Shown: in pieces, positions 1 through 10,300 of the stretch
Numbering within the stretch: position 1 is the stretch's first letter
Layout: each line of letters opens with the position of its first letter
From: a bacterium
GTDB lineage: Bacteria; Pseudomonadota; Alphaproteobacteria; Micavibrionales; UBA2020
DNA length: 64,000 nucleotides
Direction: 5' to 3'
Assembly: GCA_029945425.1 (NCBI GenBank)
Contig: JAQSDV010000002.1
Span: forward strand, 1,123,960-1,187,959
The notes under the pieces: model-generated
What the model was told of the DNA's origin: nothing
What the model saw: only the letters and a program-made list of their open reading frames with translations
The model's database searches: none
Position numbers and translations under genes: made by a program

Positions 1-270
1 ATCGATCTGCACCTTGCCGTGTTCGGTCGAAATGATTTCGGCGATTTTCTTGGCGTTCTTGTTCAGCAGGTCGAGGAAACGGAACATCACGCGCGCGCGC
101 TTCATGGGGCTTTGGTCTGCCCAGTCCGCTTGCGCCAGTTTCGCCTTTTGCACCAGCGCGTCGATATCGGCGGCCGAATTGAATTTTACCTGACCGATCA
201 CCTGGCCGGTTGCGGGGTTATAGATATCGCCCTGACGGGATGCTGCCTGCTGTTTCATTTCTGCCTTCAT
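1..270 (-). CDS. mmsA: Methylmalonate-semialdehyde dehydrogenase (CoA-acylating), N-terminal fragment
   Basis: The first 90 codons are present; the rest lies beyond the left edge. The product begins MKAEMKQQAASRQGDIYNPA, and YNPATGQVIGQV followed by RARVMFRFLDLL and STEHGKV matches the N-terminal NAD-binding part of the MmsA branch of aldehyde dehydrogenases. These oxidise methylmalonate and malonate semialdehydes to propionyl- or acetyl-CoA in valine and inositol breakdown. The catalytic Cys is outside the window. ATG at 270 follows AAGGAT closely; ATG at 258 follows AAGG at better spacing, so the start is uncertain by four codons. The gene lies 12 nt after the upstream small secreted-protein gene and is probably cotranscribed with it. 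Confidence 0.85.
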   Translation of the reverse strand, partial: MKAEMKQQAASRQGDIYNPATGQVIGQVKFNSAADIDALVQKAKLAQADWADQSPMKRARVMFRFLDLLNKNAKKIAEIISTEHGKVQID

Positions 271-282
271 ATCCTTAAATCC

Positions 283-591
283 TTACTTGCCCGGAAGCGG
301 GATGATCGCGAGCGCATTTGCGCTGTTGAGGAAGATGCGGTCTTCTTCCTCGAAATTATTGGTGCGGACATTCGGTTTCCAGACGCCGATAAAGCGGTTC
401 TTGCGCGACATCTGCACCATCGACCAGCTGTCGCCCGTCTGGGTATCCAGCAGGTAATTGCGGCCGTCCCTGTCATTGATATACATCGCGAACCGCCCCG
501 CGACCACGGGGGCCGGCTGGGTATAGCCCGACTGCTGGAACACCAGCAGCAGGCAGAGGGCGGCAAAAAACACGATAGCGCCGTTTTTCAT
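283..591 (-). CDS. Small secreted or membrane-anchored hypothetical protein
   Basis: The 102-residue product starts at ATG 591 with AAGGA seven bases upstream; longer in-frame starts add residues in front of a clean signal segment and are unlikely. Residues 1-25 are a basic N-terminus plus a hydrophobic stretch (GAIVFFAALCLLLVF) ending near YTQPA, so export or membrane anchoring is likely. The rest is a compact polar domain with GRFAMYINDRDGRNYLLDTQ and a GVWKPN segment, which looks like a small beta-rich fold. I do not recognise a family. It precedes mmsA by 12 nt on the same strand, so it probably leads that operon. Confidence 0.7.
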   Translation of the reverse strand: MKNGAIVFFAALCLLLVFQQSGYTQPAPVVAGRFAMYINDRDGRNYLLDTQTGDSWSMVQMSRKNRFIGVWKPNVRTNNFEEEDRIFLNSANALAIIPLPGK

Positions 592-698
592 GGCTTTTCC
601 TTGCATAAATGACTTGGGTAAAAGGACGGTAGCAGGATTGTGGAATACGGGCAATTCGGGATTATATTACATAACTTGAGGTCAAAAATTCCCTGTAT

Positions 699-718
699 TT
701 CCGCGCCTTTTCGCGGAA
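699..718. other. GC-rich inverted repeat upstream of the TPR-glycosyltransferase gene
   Basis: Seven-base perfect arms (TTCCGCG at 699-705, CGCGGAA at 712-718) surround a CCTTTT loop. It lies in the 166-bp divergent gap between the small secreted gene and the TPR gene, about 40 nt before the latter's ATG. It could be a leader hairpin or an operator. There is no T-run, so it is not a typical terminator. A TATAAT on the minus strand (666-661) is a possible -10 box for the leftward gene, but no matching -35 is seen. Confidence 0.4.
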
Positions 719-757
719 TACTTGGCCTCGACGCATCGTATTTACGAGACAATTAAA

Positions 758-2182
758 ATGGCAAAAGCATCCCCCATGTCGAAAACAGAAGCAGCATCGC
801 AAGCCCCCGCAAAAGCCCCCCTGCAGATCCAGCCCTTCTCCGAAATCGTGAAGCTGCAGGAACAGGGCAAGCTGGACGAGGCCGCGGTCGGTTACCGCCG
901 CATCCTGCTGCTGAAGCCCGATGACGCGCCCAGCTGGCTGAACCTCGGCACGCTGTTGCGGGCGCAGAACAAATTCGATGCGGCGCTGGCCTGTACGCAC
1001 CGCGCGGTCCAGCTGCAGCCCAACAACCCCTCCGCGCTGACCAATTACGGCAACGCGCTGCTGGCGGTCGACAAAAACGACGAGGCGCTGGTGGCGCACG
1101 AAAAAGCCGTCAAGCTGGCGCCCGACAGTTTCCTGATCCGCTCCAACTACGCGATCGCCTTGCGTGAATCCGGCCATTCGGAACGCGCGATCGAGCATTT
1201 CGACGTCGCCGTTAAAATGAAACCCGATGATCACCAGATCAAATGGGAACGCGCGATGACCTATCTCGACATGTCCGATTTCAAGCACGGCTGGGAAAGT
1301 TTCGAGGTGCGCTGGAAACTCGGCACGCTGAAGGATCGCGGCCATGCCGTGCCGATGTGGAAAGGCGAAGACCTGACCGGCAAAACAATTGTACTGCATG
1401 AAGAACAGGGTTTCGGCGACACCATCATCGCCGCCCGTTACATTCCGCTGATCAAGGCGCGTGGCGGCCGCGTGATTTTACAATGCAGTAAGGCGCTGCA
1501 CCGCCTGTTCGCCAATGTCGGCGCGGACCGGTTGATGGAATTCGAGGAAGTCGGCGAGAAGGTCGATTACCATGTGCCGATGATGAGCCTGCCCGGTATT
1601 TTCAAAACCGATTTTACCAACATCCCCGCGCCTGCGAAATTGACGCCCGCAGCCCTGCTGCCCGGCCCTGCGCATCTGTTGAAAAACGGCGGCAACCGGC
1701 TGAAGGTCGGCATCGTCTGGTCCGGCAGCGTGACCTTTGCGCGCAACAACAAGCGCGCGGTTTCGGTCGACCGCTTCCTGCCCTTCGCCAATATTCCGGG
1801 CGTGCAATTGTACAGCCTGCAAAAAGGCCCCTGCGAACCGCAGCTGGCGCAGGCCGGCGGACAAGGCATTGTGCTGGAAATGGGGCCGCTGGTGAATGAT
1901 TTCGCGGATACCGCCGCGGTCATCAACGAGCTTGACCTTGTCATCATGACGGATTCATCGGTTGCGCACCTGACCGCGTCGTTGGGCAAGCCGGTCTGGA
2001 ACCTGCTCTGCTACCGCCCCTATTGGCTCTACAGCAGCCGCTTCCCTAAAAAAGACGCCTGCGCATGGTATCCGTCGATGCGTTATTTCCAGCAGGAAGT
2101 GCCGGGCGACTGGGACACGGTGTTCAAGGAAGCACATGCGGCGCTGACGCAGCTGGCGCAGGAAAAAGCGGCTAGGGCTTAA
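758..2182 (+). CDS. TPR-repeat glycosyltransferase-like protein (GT9/heptosyltransferase-like C-terminus)
   Basis: The 474-residue product has TPR repeats over roughly residues 30-170, seen as recurring A-x-LA-x-HRA and N-x-LL-x-LGK-like helices (for example WLNLGTLLRAQNKFDAALA). The C-terminal half is typical of glycosyltransferases with a GT-B fold: LKVGIVWSGS near residue 310 and the late DLVIMTDSSVAHLTASLGKPVW segment, which corresponds to the nucleotide-sugar site of the ADP-heptose transferase superfamily. This architecture is common in alphaproteobacteria for surface-polysaccharide or protein glycosylation. The acceptor is unknown. ATG 758 is preferred over TTG 722; no strong Shine-Dalgarno is visible. 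ATG 776 is an alternative. The 3' end overlaps the convergent gene by 11 nt. Confidence 0.8.
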   Translation: MAKASPMSKTEAASQAPAKAPLQIQPFSEIVKLQEQGKLDEAAVGYRRILLLKPDDAPSWLNLGTLLRAQNKFDAALACTHRAVQLQPNNPSALTNYGNALLAVDKNDEALVAHEKAVKLAPDSFLIRSNYAIALRESGHSERAIEHFDVAVKMKPDDHQIKWERAMTYLDMSDFKHGWESFEVRWKLGTLKDRGHAVPMWKGEDLTGKTIVLHEEQGFGDTIIAARYIPLIKARGGRVILQCSKALHRLFANVGADRLMEFEEVGEKVDYHVPMMSLPGIFKTDFTNIPAPAKLTPAALLPGPAHLLKNGGNRLKVGIVWSGSVTFARNNKRAVSVDRFLPFANIPGVQLYSLQKGPCEPQLAQAGGQGIVLEMGPLVNDFADTAAVINELDLVIMTDSSVAHLTASLGKPVWNLLCYRPYWLYSSRFPKKDACAWYPSMRYFQQEVPGDWDTVFKEAHAALTQLAQEKAARA

Positions 2183-2861
2183 CCGCGGACGCCGCTTTTA
2201 TTGCGGCCGCAGGTTTTTCCGCTGTGACAGTATCTCGGCCATATTCATCCACCTTTGGGGCTGCGCGGTTTTCGGCCCGCACCACCTCCCCTTTCAGCGG
2301 GGTTTCACTCCAGTATTGCGCCTCGAAGGTGCGGGGCTTGCCGTCTGGTTGATCGGTGCCGTATTGCGCGATTGCCTTCGCCATCGTTGCCGCATCCATC
2401 ACGGTGCCGTGCAGCGGGTGTTTGTCGTTCAGGAAATGGCTTTGGCCGTCGCGCGCGAAAAAATTGCCCATACTGTCGTCGAAGGTGAAGGAAAAACGCG
2501 ACAGGTCGGCATCCTTCAGCGGCACGACCAGCACATCGCTGCCCGCTGCCGTCATGTATTTCTTGATGGTGTCGGGGGCGTTGGTCAGCGCAAAAAATAT
2601 CGGGTTCTGGCGGTCCATAACGGCGGTTGAATTTTCGCGCAGCCAGTCGTCGGTCGCCTTGCGCTCGCTGTAATATTTTTCCTGTGAGCGTTTACCGCTT
2701 GCATCCGCATCGCCCGTGCCGCGATGACCGTGGATTTTTTCCATCAGCGCGACCGCATCCGCCTTCGGCAAATCCATCACCGACGACATCACGCCCGCCT
2801 CGCGGTCATAACCGCGCAGGACGTAGAAGCCGTCAAGATTTGGGTTGTCGCTTTTGACCAT
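2172..2861 (-). CDS. Hypothetical soluble protein
   Basis: The 229-residue product starts MVKSDNPNLDGFYVLRG, has no signal peptide or membrane segment, and has a polar central part (KRSQEKYYSERKATDDW). A segment with FFALTNAPDTIKKYMTAAG and VLVVPLKDADLSRFSFTFDDS suggests an alpha/beta domain. The C-terminus is low-complexity Ala/Lys-rich. I do not recognise a family. ATG 2861 is chosen because the 14 codons upstream look non-coding; AGG lies a few bases before it. It is convergent with, and overlaps by 11 nt, the TPR-glycosyltransferase gene, so no terminator separates them. Confidence 0.6.
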   Translation of the reverse strand: MVKSDNPNLDGFYVLRGYDREAGVMSSVMDLPKADAVALMEKIHGHRGTGDADASGKRSQEKYYSERKATDDWLRENSTAVMDRQNPIFFALTNAPDTIKKYMTAAGSDVLVVPLKDADLSRFSFTFDDSMGNFFARDGQSHFLNDKHPLHGTVMDAATMAKAIAQYGTDQPDGKPRTFEAQYWSETPLKGEVVRAENRAAPKVDEYGRDTVTAEKPAAAIKAASAVKP

Positions 2862-2946
2862 GCCTGAACATTTCCCGCTGGATAGACTCCTATTTTGCCA
2901 CAATCCGTGTTTTTCGTCTAATGACAGGCGGGGTATTCCACGTTAA

Positions 2947-2976
2947 CCTTGGTAAACGTGACCTGAAAAACCAAGG
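2947..2976 (+). promoter_or_regulatory. Leader inverted repeat that covers the Shine-Dalgarno
   Basis: Perfect seven-base arms CCTTGGT (2947-2953) and ACCAAGG (2970-2976) are separated by 16 nt. The right arm includes most of the AAGGG Shine-Dalgarno (2973-2977) of the gene starting at 2986. If the hairpin forms in the mRNA it would mask the ribosome site, which suggests translational control. It could equally be a DNA operator. Only the pairing is directly seen. Confidence 0.4.
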
Positions 2977-2985
2977 GCGTTTCGG

Positions 2986-3663
2986 ATGATAGGCGGCAGC
3001 AGTGAAATCGTTAATGCCGGCGCGGAGGATTTCCGCCGCAACGCCTTTGTTGTCGCTCTCTTCAATTTTTTCCCGCTTGTACTGGTGCTGACGGGCGAAT
3101 GGCGGCCCTTCGACGTGATGGCGTTTTATTGGGTCGAGGTGATTGCGGCGGGCGTGCTGGCGCTGGTGCGGTTGTGCCTGTCGCTGCTGCGCGATATCGG
3201 CGCGAAAAAATGGGGCGCGGCGATCAGCGACGCCGTGACCCTCATCGCGATGCCGGTGCATTTCGGTTTCTTCATCGTCATGACCTGTTTCCTGCTGGGG
3301 TCCTTCCTGCCCGAAGGCACGCCCAGCCGCAAACTTACCGGCCCGCTGGTACCCATGGACGTCGTGCTGGAGAATATCGATTTCTGGAAGTGGTTTCTGG
3401 CCGTGACGGCGTGGGAGGCCGCGCTGTTTGTCTATCGTTCCCTCCAGGGCGCCGTGCGTGGCTTTATCGCCAGCTCCGCTGTTGCAGACGCCTATGCGCG
3501 GCTGTTCATTTTGTTCGGCAGCGGATTTTTCGGTTTGCTGCTGGCTATGGCATCTGACGAACGCATTCTGGGTGCGGCGCTGCTGGTCGCGGTCAAGACG
3601 CTCGTCTCGCACGGCATCCTTTACGCGAAACACAAATATCCGCCCGCGCCCGAACAAGCATAA
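2986..3663 (+). CDS. Integral membrane protein, DUF6498-like
   Basis: The 225-residue product has about five to six hydrophobic segments: FVVALFNFFPLVLVLTG, YWVEVIAAGVLALVRL, a segment with HFGFFIVMTCFLLG, one near WFLAVTAWEAALFVY, and two in the C-terminal third. The early FDVMAFYWVEVI motif recalls the conserved Tyr-Trp-x-Glu motif of the DUF6498 family, whose function is unknown. ATG 2986 has AAGGG eight bases upstream, inside an inverted repeat. The gene is divergent from the hypothetical gene at 2172-2861 and convergent with the charged-heptad gene. The family assignment is from memory and moderately certain. Confidence 0.65.
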   Translation: MIGGSSEIVNAGAEDFRRNAFVVALFNFFPLVLVLTGEWRPFDVMAFYWVEVIAAGVLALVRLCLSLLRDIGAKKWGAAISDAVTLIAMPVHFGFFIVMTCFLLGSFLPEGTPSRKLTGPLVPMDVVLENIDFWKWFLAVTAWEAALFVYRSLQGAVRGFIASSAVADAYARLFILFGSGFFGLLLAMASDERILGAALLVAVKTLVSHGILYAKHKYPPAPEQA

Positions 3664-3690
3664 CGCCCGCCGCGTATACACGGGCGGGCG
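3664..3690. terminator. Strong hairpin between convergent genes (possible bidirectional terminator)
   Basis: CGCCCGCC (3664-3671) pairs perfectly with GGCGGGCG (3683-3690) across an 11-nt loop, starting directly after the stop codon at 3663. It lies between two convergent genes, the usual place for a shared terminator. Neither side has a T-run, so intrinsic termination would be weak; it may act as an RNA 3'-end stabiliser. Confidence 0.45.
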
Positions 3691-3708
3691 CTATGTTGTC
3701 AGCTGTGT

Positions 3709-4218
3709 TTAGTTTGCGCGGCTGCGGCGGGTGCGGTGCGGTTTCGTGCCGTGATTGTTGTCACGCACGTTCTCGCGGCGGTCCCAGCGATTTTCGCTGC
3801 GGTCCCAGCGGTCTTCCTTCTTGTCCCATTTTTGCTCAGCGCGGTCACGCTTGTCTTCGCGCGCATCCCGCACATCCTCGCGGGTGTCGCGTTTGTCTTC
3901 GCGGGCATCAGCGCGGTCTTCGGCCTCGTCGCGCTTTCCGCCATCATGTTTTTCGTCGCGGACGTCTTCGCGTGCGTCACGCTTGTCCTCGCGGGTGTCG
4001 TATTTGTCTTCTTTCTTGTCGAAATATTGTTCGCGGCGGTCGCGCCAGTTTTCGCGGCGGTCGCGGATATTTTCGGCGCGGTCAGCGCGGTCTTCCAGAC
4101 GGTCGGCCAGATGCGGACGGTTCGCGCGATAGCTGCTGTCCGACGATGTTTCGGCATAGGACGCTGTGGACGCCATCAGCACACCCAAAGCCGCCAGCGT
4201 AAGGATCTTGGTTTTCAT
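3709..4218 (-). CDS. Secreted protein built of charged Arg/Asp/Glu heptads
   Basis: The 169-residue product has a clear signal peptide (MKTKILTLAALGVLMASTASYA) and a mature part that is almost wholly R, D, E and K. From about residue 55 the sequence repeats every seven residues, as in REDKRDT, REDVRDA, REDKRDR, AEQKWDK, KEDRWDR, SENRWDR and RENVRDN, so the DNA has a 21-bp period. The spacing predicts a long charged helix or coiled coil in the periplasm. I know of no defined function; small arginine/aspartate-rich exported proteins occur widely in alphaproteobacteria. Transcription ends towards the hairpin at 3664-3690. The + strand shows long open frames here, produced by the skewed codon pattern. 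Confidence 0.75.
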   Translation of the reverse strand: MKTKILTLAALGVLMASTASYAETSSDSSYRANRPHLADRLEDRADRAENIRDRRENWRDRREQYFDKKEDKYDTREDKRDAREDVRDEKHDGGKRDEAEDRADAREDKRDTREDVRDAREDKRDRAEQKWDKKEDRWDRSENRWDRRENVRDNNHGTKPHRTRRSRAN

Positions 4219-4328
4219 GAGGTCACCTTTTCTTGTTTCTTTTTAATGGTTTAAGAGCCCGTCCACGCCGTTTTCGCGTGGTTCGTTACTAGTTATACCC
4301 AAGCCGCCGCACATCCCCTGCGCGCAAT

Positions 4329-4366
4329 AAAAAGCCGGAAGGATAAAAATCCTCCCGGCTTTTTTA
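4329..4366 (-). terminator. Rho-independent terminator of the giant RTX gene
   Basis: The stem GCCGG-A-AGGAT (4334-4344) pairs with ATCCT-C-CCGGC (4349-4359) around an AAAA loop, with one A/C mismatch, and is flanked by A and T runs on both sides. On the minus strand it begins 12 nt after the RTX stop codon and ends in a T-rich tract, so it is a textbook intrinsic terminator. The + strand T-run means it could also stop rightward read-through. Confidence 0.9.
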
Positions 4367-4377
4367 TCGCAAAGCCG

Positions 4378-7300
4378 TTAGGTCACGATCAGGTTACCCG
4401 CCAGCACCAGCGCGTCTTCGTCGGTCAGGCCGGTGACGCCGGTCAGCGTCGCAACCTGCGTAAAGCCGAAGCCCGCGCCCGCGCCGTCGCGGTCGATCTC
4501 GACGATCGTGTCGCTGCCGACGGTCGTGAAGCGCACGAAATCCGTCAGCACATCCGCCATCGGATCGTAAGCCGTGAGCAGGTCGCCGATATCAAGCGCA
4601 TCGCCCTGGCCCGTGCTGAAGTCGGTCACGATATCGATGCCGGTATAGGCAGTCGCCGCATCGAACAGGAAGATGTCATCGCCCGTACCGCCCGTCAGCG
4701 TATCGGCCAATGCACCGCCGTTGATGTTGTTGGTGCCGCTGTTACCCACGATCACGTTGGCGAGCGCGTTACCGAAGCCGTCGATATCGGAGCCGCCCGT
4801 CAGGGTGAGGTTTTCAACGTTAGCCGACAGCGTGAACGAAACGCTCGACTGCACGCTGTCCGTGCCCGAAGCCGAGTTTTCCGTGACCGTGTCGCCTGCG
4901 TTGTCGACGATATAGGTGTCGTTGCCGGTGCCGCCGAACATGCCGTCCGCACCCGCGCCGCCATCCAGCGTGTTGTTGCCCGTGTTGCCGTTCAGCGTGT
5001 TGGCAGTGGCGTTACCCGTGCCATCAACGTTGCCCGCGCCGGTCAGGGTCAGGTTTTCAAGGTTTGCGCCCAGCGTGTAGGTGACGCCGGACTGCACGGT
5101 ATCGGTGCCTTCCGCCGCGTTTTCCGACACGACGTCGCCGGCGACATCGACGATGTAGGTATCATTGCCGTCGCCGCCCGTCATCGTATCGTTACCCGTG
5201 CCGCCATCCAGCGTATTCGCGCTCGCGTTACCGGTCATGATGTTATTGCCGGTGTTGCCCGTGCCGTTCGCGGCCGCGCCCGTCAGGATCAGGTTTTCAA
5301 GGTTCGCACCCAGCGTGTAGGAGATGGCGGAGCGGACGGTATCCGTGCCCTCGCCCAAGTTTTCCGTCACAACATCGCCTGCGTTATCGACGAAGTAAGT
5401 GTCGTTGCCCACTCCGCCGATCATGGTGTCCGCACCGATCTCGCCGTCGAGCGTGTTGTTGCCCGAGTTACCGGTCAGCGTGTTGACGCTGTTGTTACCG
5501 GTTGCGTCGATGTTGGCCGATCCCGTCAGGGTCAGGTTCTCGGCACCCGTCAGTTCGAGCGTGAAGGTGACGCTGGAGCTGACAGAGTCCGTGCCTTCGC
5601 CCGCGATCTCGATCACCACGTCGCCTGCGTTATCGACAAAGTAGGCGTCGTTGCCGGTGCCGCCCATCATCACGTCCGCGCCCGCGCCGCCATCCAGCGT
5701 GTTCACGGCCGTGTTGCCGGTCAGCGTGTTGGTGGCGGAGTTACCCGTCCCGTTGACAACGCCCGCGCCGGTCAGCGTGAGGTTTTCAAGGTTGGCACCC
5801 AGCGAGTAGGTCAGCGTCGACAGCACAGTATCAGTACCTGCAGCCGCGCCTTCCGACACCACGTCGCCCGCGTTGTCGACGAGATAGGTGTCGTCGCCGA
5901 GGCCGCCAATCATGAGGTCAAGGCCCGTGCCGCCATCCAGCGTGTTGTTGCCGGTATTGCCGTTCAGCGTGTTGTTGCCGGTGTTGCCGGTTGCGTTGAT
6001 GTTGCCCGCGCCCGTCAGCGTGATGTTTTCGACGTTTGCCAGCGCCGCGATGCTGAAGGTGATGGCCGACTGCACCAGATCGGTGCCCGCGCCTACGCCC
6101 TCGCTCACGATATCGCCGACGTTTTCGACGACATAAGTGTCGTTACCCGCGCCGCCGATCATGGTGTCGGCACCGTCGCTGCCATCCAGGATGTTGTCGC
6201 CTGTATTGCCCGTCAGCGTGTTGACGTCGACGTTACCCGTGGCGTTGATGTTGGTAGCGCCGGTCAGCGTCATGCTTTCGATATAGGCGGAAAGCGTGTA
6301 GCTGACGCTGGAGGACACGGAGTCCGTGCCTTCGTTCAGGTTTTCGACGATCACATCGGCCACGTCATCGACGGTGTAAGCGTCGTTACCTGCCGCACCG
6401 ATCATGGTGTCCGCACCTGCCAGGCCGTTCAGCACGTTGGCGGCCGAGTTACCTGTCAGGATGTTGACGCCGGCGTTACCCGTGCCGTTAATGGCAGTCA
6501 CGCCCGTCAGGGTGAGGTTTTCGAAGTTCGCCAGCAGCGTGTAGGTCAGGTTGGTAAGGACGGTATCGGTGCCCTCCGACGCGTTTTCCGACACAAGGTC
6601 AGCCGCATTGTCGATCACATAGGTGTCGTTGCCGAGACCGCCGATCATCGTGTCCGCGCCAACGCCGCCGTCGAGGGTGTTCGCCGCGCCGTTACCGGTC
6701 AGGATGTTGACGACCGCGTTACCCGTGGCATCTGCAGCCGCAGCGCCCGTGAGCGTGATGTTTTCGACTTGCGCCAGCGCCGCGATGCTGAAAGTGACGC
6801 TCGACTGCACGGTATCCGTGCCGCCGGCGGCAATCTCGCTCACCACATCGCCCGCGTCATCGACAACATAGGTGTCGTTGCCGCCGCCGCCGATCATGAC
6901 GTCGGCGCCCATGCCGCCGTCAAGGGTGTTGACAACCCCGTTGCCGGTCAGCGTATTGATGTCGGCGTTACCGGTCGCGTTGATGACACCAGCACCTGTC
7001 AGGGTAAGGTTGTCGACGTTCGAGGAGAGCGTGTAGCTGACCGACGCGTTGACCAGATCCGTGCCCGCGCCCGCAAGTTCCACCACCACATCGCCGACGT
7101 TGTCGACGGTGTAGGTGTCGTTGCCCGCGCCGCCGCTCATGGTATCCGCGCCTGCCGCGCCATCGAGCACGTTGGCAGCCGAGTTGCCGACGAGGGTGTT
7201 GGCAAGCGTGTTACCGGTTGCGTTGATCGTGCCGCCGCCCGTAAGGGTCAGGTTTTCGACGTTCGCGACCAGCGTATAGGTGACGCTCGATTGCACGCCG

Positions 7301-10300
7301 TCCGTGCCTTCCGACGCATTTTCCGAGATCAGGTCGCCTGCGGCATCGACAATATAGGTGTCGTTACCGAACCCGCCGATCATGGTGTCCGCAGCGCCGC
7401 CGCCGTCAAGCATGTTGTCTGCCGCGTTACCGGTCAGAACGTTGACGCTCGCATTACCCGTCGCCGACGCAGAGTTGCCGCCGATGAGCGTGATGTTTTC
7501 GAGGTTCGCCAGCGCCGCGATGCTGTAACTGGTGCTGGACTGGATGGTATCCGTGCCCGCAGCCGCGTTTTCGCTGACCACGTCGCCCGCGTCATCGACG
7601 ATGTAGCTGTCGTTACCCGCGCCGCCGATCATGACGTCGGCACCCGCGCCGCCGTCCAGGATGTTGTTGCCGGTGTTACCCGTCAGCGTGTTGACGTCGG
7701 CGTTGCCGCTGCCGTCGATGTTGGTGGCGCCCGTCAGGGTCAGGTTTTCGATGTTGGCCGAGAGGGTGAAGGTCACGCTGGAGTTGACGTTTTCTATGCC
7801 TTCCGCCGCCAGTTCAACCAGCACGTCGCCCGCGCTGTCGACCGCATAGATATCGTCGCCCGCGCCGCCGATCATGGTGTCCGCGCCTGCGGCACCGTTC
7901 AGGTTGTTATTCGCGCCGTTGCCGGTGATGATGTTGTTGAGCGCGTTACCCGTGCCGTCGATTGCAGACACGCCGGTCAGGGTCAGGTTCTCGATCGCGG
8001 GCAGCGCCGCAAGCGTGTAAGTGAGCGAAGCCTCCACGGTATCGGTACCCGATGCCGCGAGTTCAGACACCACATCGCCTGCGTTATCCACGATGTAGGT
8101 GTCGTTGCCGATGCCGCCGATCATGGTATCCGCGCCGGCACCGCCGTCGAGGCTGTTGTTGCCGTTGTTGCCCGTCAGGATGTTGACGACCGCGTTGCCG
8201 GTACCGTCGATATTGCCCGCGCCCGTCAGGGTCAGGTTTTCAATGTCGTTCGACAGGACGTAGGAAATGGCAGCCTGCACGGTATCGATGCCTTCGCTTG
8301 CGTTTTCCGAGATGACGTCCGCGATGTTATCGACCGCATAGGTGTCGTCGCCCAGGCCACCGATCATGGTGTCCGCGCCGGCGCCGCCGTTCAGCACGTT
8401 TGCCGCGCCGTTACCGGTAATGACGTTGACGCCCGCGTTGCCGGAGCCGTTGATGGCGCCAGCGCCCGTCAGGACCAGGTTTTCAAGGTTCGCGCCCAGG
8501 GTGTAGTTATTGGACGACATCACCGTATCGGTGCCTTCAGCGACGCTCTCGATGATGACGTCGGTGCCGATGTCAACGACATAGGTGTCGTCGCCCAGAC
8601 CGCCGATCATGGTGTCCGCGCCCGCCGCGCCGTCAAGCGTGTTGTTGGCGGCGTTGCCGGTCAGGATGTTGACGCCGGAGTTACCCGTACCGTTGATCGC
8701 CGTCGCGCCCGTCAGGACGAGGTTTTCAACGTTGGCAGACAGCGTGTGGGTGACGGAGGAATTCACGGTGTCAGTGCCTTCCGCCGCGTTCTCAACGATG
8801 GTGTCGCCCGCGTTGTCGATCATGTAAACGTCGTTGCCCGCGCCGCCGATCATGGTATCCGCGCCCTGACCGCCGTCAATCGTGTTGATGGCGGTGTTAC
8901 CGGTGATGGTGTTGTCGGAAGTGTTACCGGTGGCGTTGATCGCCGCGACGCCGGTCAGCGTCAGGTTCTCGATGTTCAGCAGGCTCGACATGTTGTAGCT
9001 GATGCTCGCCTGGATCAGGTCGTTGCCTTCGTTCACGTTCTCGATCACGACGTCGTTGACGTCGTCGACGACATAGGTGTCGTCGCCGTCGCCGCCGATC
9101 ATGCCGTCCGCGCCCGCGCCGCCGTCCAGCGTGTTGGCGGCCGCGTTACCGGTCAGCAGGTTGACCCCCGCGTTACCGGTGCCGTTGATGGCCGCGACGC
9201 CGGTCAGCGTCAGGCTTTCGATGTTCGCCGCGATAGTGTAGCTGATGGCGCTGCGCACAGTGTCGGTGCCGCCATTCGCCACTTCGACGATTGAATCGCC
9301 CACATTGTCGATCAGGTAGGTATCGTCGCCAAGGCCGCCGATCATGGTGTCGACGCCAACGCCGCCATCCAGCGTGTTGTTGCCCGCGTTGCCGGTCAGG
9401 GTGTTGACGTCGGCGTTGCCCGTCGCATTGATATTGGCCGTCCCGGTCAGGGTAAGGCTCTCGACATTCGCGCCCAGCGTGAAGGAAATGGTCGACTGGA
9501 TGGTATCCGCGCCCTCGCCGAGGTTTTCAACAATCGTGTCGCCTGCGTCATCGACGACATAGATATCCGCGCCCTGGCCACCGATCATGGTGTCCGCGCC
9601 CGCCGCGCCGTTCAGCGTGTTGGCGGCCGAGTTACCTGTGAGGGTGTTGACGCCTGCGTTACCCGTGCCGCTCAGCGTCGTGCCGCCCGTCAGGACGAGG
9701 TTTTCAACGTTCGCGCCCAGCGTGTAGCTGATGCCCGTCAACACCGTATCCGTGCCTTCACTGGCAAGTTCGGAGATGACATCGCCCAGCACGTCGACGA
9801 CATAGGTGTCGTCGCCATCCGCGCCGATCAGCGTATCGACGCCCGCGCCACCGTCGAGGGTGTTTGCGGAATCGTTACCGGTGATGACGTTGGTCGCCGT
9901 GTTGCCGGTGCCGTCGATCAGGCCCGCGCCGGTCAGCGTGAGGTTCTCGACGTTCGCCGACAGCGTATAGCTGACGGCCGCGTTCACGGTATCCGTGCCT
10001 GCGGTGGTCGCCTCGGAAACGACGTCAGCTGTGTCATCGACGACATAGGTGTCGTTGCCGAGACCGCCGATCATGGTGTCGATGCCCGCGCCGCCGTCGA
10101 GGGTGTTCGCCGAACCGTTACCGGTCAGGATGTTGGCAAGTGCGTTACCCGTGCCGCTGATGCTGGCGGCGCCGGTCAGCGTCAGGTTCTCGATATCCGC
10201 GCCGAGCGTATAGGTGATGGAGGCCTGTACGAGGTCGGTGCCTTCGTTCATGATTTCGGTGACCACATCGCTTGCGCTGTCGACGAAATAGGTGTCGTCG

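Noticed and set aside
662..1399. 245-codon minus-strand frame opposite the TPR gene
   Set aside because: It is a shadow of the TPR-coding strand; no domain or ribosome site.
2890..3681. 263-codon minus-strand frame opposite the DUF6498-like gene
   Set aside because: Its product is a polar, Arg/His-rich chain typical of antisense GC-rich coding DNA, and it contradicts the well-formed membrane protein on the + strand.
6769..9294. 841-codon open frame on the + strand inside the giant RTX gene
   Set aside because: It is antisense to the repeat array and its product is an Arg/Val/Asp-rich echo of the same repeat period. The minus frame has the coherent RTX domain order, Shine-Dalgarno and terminator.
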